Assembly: GCA_031281465.1 (NCBI GenBank)
Contig: JAITFH010000060.1
Span: 22,034 to 86,033 of the forward strand
DNA: 64,000 nt
Origin: Mycoplasmataceae bacterium
Lineage (GTDB): Bacteria; Bacillota_I; Bacilli_A; Mycoplasmatales; Mycoplasmoidaceae
Direction of reading: 5' to 3'
The notes beneath the pieces were generated by a model. The model saw nothing but the letters and a program-made list of their open reading frames with translations. It searched no databases and was not told the DNA's origin. This document shows positions 55,500-64,000 of the stretch, piece by piece. Within the stretch, counting starts at the first letter, position 1. Each line of letters opens with the position of its first letter. The translations under genes were made by a program, and so were the position numbers.

Positions 55500-57053
55500 C
55501 TACTTTTTACGATTATAGATTGGTTCTACTTCGTAATTACTTAGATTATAGTTTTCCATCAAACTATCGTTGTCTAAGTTTTCAAATTTTAATTGTTCAT
55601 CACTAAAATTCATTGCTTTGTTTATTTTTTGTGTTCCTTTTGTTAAGATAGGAGCAATTGTAGCAGAAATGATTCTGATAGAATTAGCTACATCAAACAA
55701 TAATTGGCTAAGTTTAGCTGTTTCACCAGATTTTTTTAATTCTCATGGTTTATTAATTTCAATGTATTTGTTTACAGATTTAGCAAAATCTAAAACTAGT
55801 CCAACGATTTCCTTAATATTAAAAATATTAACTAAATATGCTAAGTTATCTAACAATTTATTTTTAGCATCGTTCAATTCACTTTTGTTTTCTAATACTT
55901 CTCCAGTATTTTTAATAAGTGCTTCTTTGTTTTGTGCAGCTATTCCAACAAATCTTGAAACCAAATTTCCGATAATATTTGCTAAATCGGAGTTGTATGT
56001 TTCTACTAATTTGTTTTTAGAAAAACTATTATCTGAATCACAGTTAAATTCTTTTGAGAAATAATATCTTAAAGTATCGGAATCAAATTCTTGGAACAAT
56101 TCTTCTGGATCAACAACATTTCCAAATGTTTTAGACATTTTTCTACCATCTTCAGCCATAATAAATCCGTGAGCAATAATTTTGTTTGGTTCTCTTACAT
56201 TTAAACACTTTAAAAATATTGGTCAATAAATAGCGTGGAAACGAGCAATATCTTTTCCTATAACATGTAATACTTCCGAATTCTCATCAGCTCAGTATTT
56301 TTGATATAAACTATCATCATCTTGGTTTCATCCGAGAGCAGTAATATAGTTAAGTAACGCATCTAGTCAAACATACATTACGTGTTTTTTGTTTTCTAAA
56401 ATAGGAATTCCTCAATCAAAACTTACACGAGATACACTTAAATCTAGTAGTTTTTCTCCCAAGAAATTATTTAGAAGTTCTGTTCTACGGATTGAAGGTA
56501 ATAAAAAGTTATCATGACTTTGTAAATATTCTTTGATTCATTGAGTAAAATCACTCATTTTAAAGAAGTAAGATTCTTCTGCTTTAACTGTTAGTTTGTG
56601 TCCAACTCTACAATATAAACCATCTTCTTTTTGTACAGCTTCTCCTTCAGAATAAGCTTCTTCACATCCTACACAATATAAAGTTTTTCATTCTCCTAAA
56701 TATATATAGTTTTCTTTATAAAGTTGAGTAAAAGCTTTTTGTACAGCTAACATATGGTTAGGGTTAGTAGTACGGATGTATCCACTATATCCAATATCAG
56801 CTTTTTCTCATAGTGCAACGAAGAATGTATTAATATAGTCCACCCATTTTTGGTTTTCCATGCTGTTTTTTTCAGCATACTCAGAAATTTTTTGTCCGTG
56901 TTCATCCATTCCAGTTAAAAAATAAACATCGTAACCGATGAGTTTTTTATATCTAGCAATGCTATCTGCTAATATTTCTTCGTATAGATGTCCAATGTGT
57001 GGTTTACCTGATGCATAATGAATCGCGGTAGTGATGTAAAATTTTTTCTGCAT
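55500..57053 (-). CDS. metG: Methionyl-tRNA synthetase
   Basis: 517 residues. HIGH motif in ASGKPHIGHLYEE, zinc knuckle YCVGCEEAYSEGE...YC, KMSKTFGNVVDPEE, and the anticodon-binding domain with YIEINKPWELKK. The end EPIYNRKK shows no dimerising extension. Several TGA Trp codons. Confidence 0.96.
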
Positions 57054-57190
57054 GTATTTATTTTGCTATTATATTTTATAATACGTGATTTTTAAAGGTG
57101 TTGAAATTGTGATTGGTTTATTGTGGAACTATGGTTTTGTTTAGGGGTAGGAACTTTAGACTTAATTTAAGAAAACTGTTACTTATGGGG

Positions 57191-57261
57191 TTTGTAATTT
57201 AATTCACTTGGATTGGATTTTCGTGCAAGTTTTGTAATTTAATTCACTTGGATTGGATTTT
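57191..57261 (+). promoter_or_regulatory. Perfect 31-bp direct repeat upstream of the second ATPase gene
   Basis: Two identical copies, 57191-57221 and 57231-57261, starting TTTGTAATTT and ending GGATTGGATTTT, 40 bp apart start to start (about four helical turns). The last base of the second copy is the first T of the -10 box TATAAT (57261-57266), so the repeat covers the -35 region. Confidence 0.7.
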
Positions 57262-57272
57262 ATAATACTTTT

Positions 57273-58478
57273 GTGATAATTAGAAACCATTATTTAAATA
57301 AGCTAATGAGCTATAAAGATATTCCACTAATAAAAGTTTTGATAGGAATACGGAAATGTGGAAAAACTACCATTTTACAACAATACATTTCGCTTTTAAA
57401 AGAAGAAAATAAAGAAAGTATTATTATCTTTATTAACTTAAATGACTTTTATACTTCTTCTAAGATTTATGATTTAGCTTCGCTAAATCAATATATTGCT
57501 AAGCATTATGACGAAAATAAGAAAAATTACTTATTTATAGAAGAAATACAAGAAATAAAAGACTTTCAAATAATCATTAATAGCTGATGTGACAAACAAA
57601 ATATGGATGTCTATATTACAGGTTCAAACTCAAAATTATTATCAAGTGAGCTATCAACTTTAATAACTGGTAAAAATATGGTTATTAAAGTTTATCCTTT
57701 AGCTTTTTCTGAACTATGTGACAAAAATATTCCATGAGAAGAGAAAAAGAAAATATTCTCAGACTTTTTAAAATATGGTGGAATGCCAGGAAGATTAGCT
57801 TTTAATGGAGAAAGTGAAATTTACTCATATTTAAACATGATTTATTGTGACATAGTACAAAAAGAGATTCTTTCCCGTCACACTGTTGCTAGTGTTGTCG
57901 AACTTAGTGGTATTTACAAGTTTATTTGTGAAAATTCAGGAAAAGAAATTAGTTACAAAAATGTTTGAGAAATACTTAAAACAAACAAATCCACTTTATC
58001 TCAAACCACTGTAGCAAAATACGTTGAACTTTTAACTATTAGTTTTTTGCTGCAAAAAATTAATAAATTCAAACTATTCAATTCGATAATATTAGAGAAT
58101 TCATGTAAATACTATCCTCAAGATACTGGAATGAAAAATGCTATATTTAAAGATTTCACTCATAGCAAAAGAAAACTATTGGAAAGCATTGTTTTTAACG
58201 AATTAAAATATCGTGGATACGAAGTATTTATCGGTACCAGCAGAACAATTAGTGAAATAGATTTTGTTGCAAAAAATAATAGTGAAACGCTATATTTCCA
58301 AGTTAGTGAAATCCTTACAGAAGATAATATCGAAAGAGAAATAACACCGCTTTTAAAAATCAAAGATTCTAACCCAAAAATAGTTCTTTCGCTTGAAGAG
58401 TTAGAATCTAAAGATAAAGATGGAATAAAGTATCGTAATTTAATTAAGTGATTGTTGTCGGATGAAATAGATGCTTAG
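57273..58478 (+). CDS. AAA/DUF4143-type ATPase (second copy)
   Basis: 401 residues from a GTG six bases after TATAAT. Walker A GIRKCGKTT (25-33), Walker B YLFIEEIQEI, ITGSNSKLLSSELSTLITG (sensor region), winged-helix middle (NSGKEISYKNVWEILKTNKS), and a nuclease-like end ISEIDFV...LYFQVSEIL where the ExK lysine is lost. This is the classical ATPase/DUF4143 layout. Related to the gene at 36533 in domain order, promoter and repeat placement, but diverged in sequence. Role unknown. Confidence 0.88.
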
Positions 58479-58500
58479 TATATAAAAACACAACCAAAAT

Positions 58501-58527
58501 GGAAATTTTAGACAGATTCGTTGTATT
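58501..58527 (+). repeat. Dispersed element, copy 3
   Basis: TTTTAGACAGATTCGTTGT (58506-58524): the core of the dnaA and SPFH upstream elements with two changes. It lies 23 bp after the ATPase stop and about 100 bp before tldD. Confidence 0.55.
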
Positions 58528-58626
58528 TTCCAAACAAAACGATATAAAACAAAATTTAACAAAAAAACAAGTATAAACTTGTCAAATATTTTATTTCCCC
58601 TATTATAGTTATAATAGAAGTAACGT

Positions 58627-60051
58627 ATGAAAAAAGCTCCCAATAAAGTAAATGTTTTCCCACAAAAAGCTGAATGTACAAAGTTACTAAATATTGCTCT
58701 AAAAACTGGGGCAGATTTTGCTGAGTTATTTTTCGAAAGTAAAAACGAAGTAGTTTACAATGTTTATTCAACAGCTAACGAACCTACAATGGTTTTTACT
58801 TCTGGACAAATTTCAGGAGTAGGTGTAAGAATAATCAAAGAAAACGAAGAGATTTATGGTTCAATCAATGAATATTCTTTAGCAAAACTAGAAAAGTTTG
58901 TTAAAGATTTAGCTGATTCTTTTGTTGGTAAACAAAATACTAAACCATTACCATTAGGTGATTCTAAACCTTATGTTAAAGCTTATGAAAAATTAGCTAG
59001 CAAAGATGATATTAAACCAGTTTTAGATGTTTTGTATGCTTCTTGCAAAGAAATGAAAAAACATAGCGAATTTATTACTCAAGCTACTGCTTCTTTTACA
59101 TCAAGTGAACAAACAGTTTTGATTGTAAATTCTAATGGTATCTATCAAGAAGACGAAAGAGTTCGTTCTCGTTTAAGATTTTCTTGTCAAGCAGTTAATG
59201 GAGAAAAAAACAGTAGTGTTGGAGAAGCTCCTGGAAAATCTTGTGGATTAGAATTGATTGATAAAGTTGATTGAAAAAAAATCGTAAAAGAATTAGCAGT
59301 TCGTGCTGTAGCTTCATTAGATGCTGTAGAGATGAAAAGTCAAACTCTACCAGTTATTATCCATAACGGATTTGGTGGAGTAATTTTCCACGAAGCTTGT
59401 GGACATCCACTAGAAGCTGAAGCAATTGTAAAAAACCAATCTGTTTTTTCTAGTATGTTAGGACAACAAATTGCTTCAGAAGTAGTAAATGCTGTTGACG
59501 ATGGTTCGTTAGTAGGAGAATGAGGATGACAAAACTTTGATGACGAAGGAAATCCTACACAAAAAAATGTTTTAATTGAAAATGGAATATTAAAAAATTA
59601 TTTAGTAGATATAAAAAATGGAAAAAAGATGAACCAATCTCATACTGGTTCTAGTCGAAGAGAAAGTTATAAACATTCTCCAACTTCTCGTATGAATAGT
59701 ACATTCATCGAAAATGGTACTTCTACTCTTGAAGAAATTATTTCTTCTACCAAATATGGTTTATTTGCTAAATCAATGGGAGGTGGTAGCGTAAATCCAA
59801 TTAACGGAGAATTTAATTTCGCTTGTAACGAAGCTTATATGGTAAGAGATGGAAAAATCTGCGAACAAGTTAAGGGAGCTACTTTAATTGGAAACAGTAA
59901 AGATGTTTTAAGAAAAATTGATATGGTTGCTGGAAATCTAGAATTAGCACAAGGTGTTTGTGGAGCTAGCAGCGGTAGTGTTCCTGCTGATGTTGGTCAA
60001 CCAACCATCAGAGTTTCAGAGATGCAAGTAGGAGGAGCAAAAAATGAATAA
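58627..60051 (+). CDS. tldD: Metalloprotease TldD
   Basis: 474 residues. HExxxH motif in GGVIFHEACGHPLEAEAI binds zinc; LAQGVCGASSGSVPADVGQP supplies the C-terminal Cys ligand. With TldE it forms a chamber protease that cleaves unfolded peptides in E. coli. TATAAT is 11 bases before the ATG. Overlaps tldE by 8 bp. Confidence 0.94.
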
Positions 60052-61351
60052 ATTTATTAAATTAGCAAAAAAAGCAGGAATCGAGGAGGTATTAGTTACT
60101 AAAAGTGTTGGAGAAAAAACAACTATTAGTTCTTTTGAAAGAGTAGTAGAAAAGGTAATTAAAAAGTGTATTTCACATTATTCAATCTATGCTGTTTATG
60201 AAGGTAAAAAAATTAGTCTTCACACTGAAAACTTTTCTTCTGATTGCTATCAAGAAATAATTGAAAAAATAAAACAACAAGCAGCATTTACATTAACTGA
60301 CGAATATGCTCCAGTTTGTTGTCCGAAACAAAAGTATTCATCAGTTAATGTTAACAAAGATGATTATGAAGATTTCACTATTTTCCAAAAGAAATTAATT
60401 GTTGATAAAATTGAAAAACTCGTAGCTAAAGATCCTTTAGTTTTAAAATGTGAAGGTGTTGATTACGGTGAATCAAAAAGTAACAGTAGACTTGTTAATT
60501 CTAACAATTTAAATCTTCACGATTCTAGTTCTTCAGTATGTGTTAGTGTTTGTGCTACAGTTGGTGATAAAGAAAGCGAACCAGAAAATTTTTCTTACGG
60601 AAAAGAATTCCATAAAATCGAAAACTTAGATGTTAAAAAATTCGTAAATAAATTTCTTAAACTAGCTAAATCTAGAATTGGTGCAGCACCTGCTCCCACT
60701 GGTTTTTATAAAACTGTTTTCTCTCCTGAATGTTTTGCTTCATTATTAGAATGCTTTATTAGTAAATTTACTGGTTTAGCTTTATATAGAAACGTTTCTC
60801 CGTTTGTAGGCAAAGTTAATACTAAACTATTTAGCGAAAAACTTACTATTGAAGAAACACCACGTCATAATAAAGCTTTTCATCAATATGTATATGATGG
60901 TCAAGGAGTCGCGTGTACAAAAAAGAAAATTATTAATAACGGAGTTTTTGAAACAGTAATCACTTCTTTATATTCAGCAAGAAAACTAAACCTTCCTTTA
61001 ACTGGAAATGGTTTTGGTGATGTTGATGACTATACAAACTTATTAATTAAACCAGGAAAACATTCTAAAAAAGAAATTTTAAAAGAAGTAAGTAATGGTA
61101 TTTACTTAACTGGTTTGGATGGACTACATGCTGGAGTTAATGCTATCACTGGTGATTTTTCTTTAAAATGTGAAGGCTTTTTAATAGAAAACGGAGAAAT
61201 TTCTAAACCAGTAAAAATGATGATTGTTTCAGGAAACTTTTATAAAATGTTAAATGATATTACTTTCTTAGGTAAAAAACTAAAATCTTTCTCTGATGGA
61301 TGAATCCTTCCTGTAATTGCTTTTGGCGAACTTGCATATTCTGGTAAATAA
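60044..61351 (+). CDS. tldE: TldE (PmbA) protease subunit
   Basis: 435 residues; one TGA Trp (61301). No HExxxH motif, as expected for the partner subunit. PTGFYKTVFSPECFASLLEC, then PLTGNGFGDVDDYTNLLIKP and LHAGVNAITGDFSLKCEGFL are conserved in PmbA. Cotranscribed with tldD. Confidence 0.92.
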
Positions 61352-61364
61352 TTTACTATAGTTT

Positions 61365-61937
61365 TTATTTAGCTTTTTTAATTATTGCTATCCCGTCATC
61401 TAAATCGATTATTTCAACATTTAGTTCTTTATTAGTTTTTAACCAATTACGAAAGTCATCAACTTTTTTTATTAAAGACTTTTGGTTTTTGGTTAGATTT
61501 GGTAAATTCTCAAATTTACGTAGATAAATATTATCCACTAAAACCATACCATTAGGTTTTAAAAATTCTAGATATTTAGTTAATAACTCTTCTTGATGAC
61601 TTTTTGGTCCGTCTAAGAATATGAAATCATAATTATTGTTTGGCTGGTATAAAAAAGCATTATCGTTGACCAAATTGACTTTTGTTTCATTAGCTAAATG
61701 TTTTTTAGCCATTGCAAAAGAATGTTCATCTTTTTCCACGGTATCAATTTTTTTTATGCTATCACACATTAACATTAAAGCAGAACTATATCCATAAGCT
61801 GTTCCAATTTCTAATATGTTTTCATACTTATTTTCATCAATTAGTTTTTGGATAAACTTTCCAGTTTGGTTTCTTACAATAGGGACATTGTTTTCTATAC
61901 TAACTTTTCTAATTTCTTCAATAATTTCTTCTGTCAT
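61365..61937 (-). CDS. Class I SAM-dependent O-methyltransferase (TrmR-like)
   Basis: 190 residues. SAM motif ILEIGTAYGYSSALM, acidic loop VEKDEHSFAMAKKHL, DFIFLDGPKSHQEE and VLVDNIYLRK match the YrrM/TrmR group, which methylates 5-hydroxyuridine in tRNA. Convergent with tldE at a 13-bp gap. Confidence 0.88.
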   Translation of the reverse strand: MTEEIIEEIRKVSIENNVPIVRNQTGKFIQKLIDENKYENILEIGTAYGYSSALMLMCDSIKKIDTVEKDEHSFAMAKKHLANETKVNLVNDNAFLYQPNNNYDFIFLDGPKSHQEELLTKYLEFLKPNGMVLVDNIYLRKFENLPNLTKNQKSLIKKVDDFRNWLKTNKELNVEIIDLDDGIAIIKKAK

Positions 61938-61954
61938 TTCCGAACTTATTATAG

Positions 61955-64000
61955 TTATAGGTTAAATACTTCTGCATCAATGCTGTTTTGACCAGCTAAT
62001 AGGTAAGTGAACTGGTATAAATTATTAGTTACCGTAAGATGTATGGTTATTTGGGCAGGTCATGCTCCATCAACAAAAAGTTCAACCACATGTACACTAT
62101 TCTCGGAAATTTGACTAACAGTCATATAGTAATTTAAATTTGTACCGTCTCCGACTACTATAGAAAAGTTTTCTTTAGTTAGTGTTTCAAAAGGTACCTC
62201 TTTGTTAAATGCCAATGTCAATTTATCTGTTTTCGTTTCATAAGCTCCACCGTTAGCTTCTAATTGAGCAACTTGTACTATATTTTTATTTAATGTTACT
62301 TCTGTATCTCCTATAAAATTGTAGCCGTGAACTTTGATACTTAAGTTGAAAGAATCTCCGTTCAATCAAGTACCGGAAATAGCAATAATATAAGAATAAC
62401 GATTTTCACTAGTAAGTGTTGGTTCAGAAACCGTTCCTACTACGACTTTGTCAGAACCAAAATCTATTTCAGATGATGTTAAATTTAGTGGTAATCTAAC
62501 ATCAGGGTATACCAATCAGACAGTTACATTAGTAGTATTCAAAGAAGCAGGTGTTCCATTGGCTTCAGGCGCTTCTACGTCAACAACAACAGTACACAAT
62601 GAAGCCGTGATATTATTATTTTCTATTGTATAATCTTCTTTGCTAAAAGTAATCACAGCAATATCACCATTATCTCATTCCCCAGATATATTAAAATGGT
62701 AAGTTTTTGCTTCGCTATAAATTCTTAATTCACTTATCGCGATTGACGTGTTAGCTTTTGAACCATTAACAACATAAATGTCACTAATAGTTAAATCTGT
62801 AATCAAATTACTTACTATTACATATATACTCGTAGAAACACTCATTCCACTTTGAGCATCAGTAGTTGCACTTTCTAGTCGTGAGTGCGCAGTGGTGTCT
62901 TTGTGGAGAGTAGTTCCTAATGTATTAGTGATTTGAACTTCAGGTTTATTAATTTGAAGTTTGATATTATGTCCGTTTCCTCATGTTCCGCTAACAGGAA
63001 TAGTGTAAATGTTATCTACGACAGTTATGTCCCCTGTTACTCCAACTGTAGTATCTTCCTGTTCTGTACTAGCATCGAGAATGATAACCTCGCTTGCTAA
63101 TAATGTACCAATTGGTTTATCGGTAGTAAGAGTTAAATTTGTAGTATCACTATCTTCTGAATCTCCATCAGCTTGTAAAGTTGATAATGTAGCAACTATC
63201 CTAAAGACTGAAAATTCATATATGCCGTGGTTAGGATTAAAATTGTAGTTATCTTTTGCTATCTGCATTCTAACTTCATCACCATTAAGGAATGTACCAG
63301 TAACACTTGCATCGTACGTAGTTATTCCTCCTGCTGTGTTTGTTTCTGAAAGTGAACCAATTGTAATAGTTCTACTAGCATCAGTAATGTTAGTTAGTGT
63401 TACATCATCTTTTACAATATGAAGGTTGTCTGCTTGGAATGATATTTGAGTAGTTAAAGAATTAGTATCTTCACCATTTGGTTGAACATTAGAAATTTGT
63501 ACTTGAGTACGTGTGTCTTTATAAACATGAGCGGAAACATTTGCTCCGTCTAGTTGATAATGTGATGTAACAATATTTACTTCTACTTCGTCACCATTTA
63601 GTCAGCTACCACCGATAGTCAAAACATAGGTATGTGCTGAAGTTGTTTCTAAACCAGTAATTGTAAGTGAACGAGTAGCATCTGTTTTATTTGTTATTGT
63701 AAAGTTCTGTGCAGTTAAAAACATTTTTCCAGAAGCTGCAGTAGTTGTCAAAGTTAGATGAGTAGTATTTTCTATACCAGTTTGACCATTAGCCTCTAAA
63801 GAATGGAAAAAGACATGAGTATTAGCATATACATTAGTAGTTAATGAAACTGGATCAAAAACATAGCCTGATTTAGTTACAGTTAATTGTACAACATCAT
63901 TGTTGTATCATTCCCCTGTAACATTTAGGGTATAAACCAAAGCATCATACGATAAAGATGTAACACTTATATTCATCGATTGGTTAGTGGTATTAACTAC
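61955..64000 (-). CDS. Large repetitive surface protein, C-terminal part
   Basis: 681 visible residues; the start is beyond the right edge. Built from beta-rich units of about 95-105 residues that share the pattern VYxxT...QLEANG...LTLTT...GTWLNGDEV, for example SLEANGQTGIENTTHLTLTT, GGSWLNGDEVEVNIV and TGTFLNGDEVRMQIA. Thr and Asn rich; Ig-like adhesin modules are likely. No membrane anchor at the visible C-terminus (FTYLLAGQNSIDAEVFNL), so any anchor must be N-terminal. Many TGA Trp codons. Confidence 0.8.

Overview
This window is a piece of a small, AT-rich mollicute genome that reads UGA as tryptophan. Almost every long gene is broken by in-frame TGA codons unless they are read as Trp, for example cysS, gatA, metG, rnr, sufB and the ABC permeases. 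I cannot name the species. A second trait is the promoter style: at least nine genes have TATAAT exactly six bases before an ATG or GTG, which predicts leaderless mRNAs.

Layout. 1-2.8 kb: start of a PepD-like peptidase, a heptad-repeat coiled-coil protein and a membrane protein. 3-7.6 kb: cysS and a 1041-residue membrane protein (A) with a full paralogue (B) at 38.9-42.0 kb. 7.7-13 kb: gatCA, an in-frame LspA-TsaB fusion, rnr and secG. 13.1-17.6 kb: a phosphoesterase, an S4 protein and a BspA-type leucine-rich-repeat surface protein whose signal peptide is separated from its body by a C9 tract in the wrong phase. 17.7-21.6 kb: an ECF transporter core (ecfA1-ecfA2-ecfT) with truA. 21.8-29.2 kb: six tRNAs in two clusters, yebC, rpsH, rpsN, rnpB, fakA, a lipoprotein, a stand-alone 5'-3' exonuclease, a DnaA without its N-terminal domains, and a terminated, structured RNA-like region that I cannot name. 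29.3-36.3 kb: tRNA modification (mnmA, trmL), part of the alpha ribosomal operon, cmk, yqeK and rpmG.

36.4-43 kb: a DUF4143-type ATPase behind repeated operator-like sequences, an SPFH protein, paralogue B, and a lipoprotein whose promoter spacer is a run of 14 T. 43.2-51.2 kb: an ABC exporter-like cluster with one ATPase and three permeases; the last two are tandem duplicates and one carries a frameshift. 51.2-57 kb: hinT, membrane proteins, a small ribbon-helix-helix regulator, sufB without the rest of the SUF genes, and metG. 57.1-61.4 kb: a second DUF4143-type ATPase, also behind perfect direct repeats, then tldD-tldE. The window ends inside a large repetitive surface protein.

Housekeeping genes (translation, tRNA modification, RNA decay, secretion, vitamin uptake) are interleaved with a surface-variation layer: the LRR protein with its C tract, the lipoprotein with its T tract, the coiled-coil protein with 21-bp repeats, the A/B paralogues and the repeat-rich protein at the right end. 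The most unusual items are the two ATPase genes that share one promoter/direct-repeat architecture, the LspA-TsaB fusion, and the homopolymer switches.
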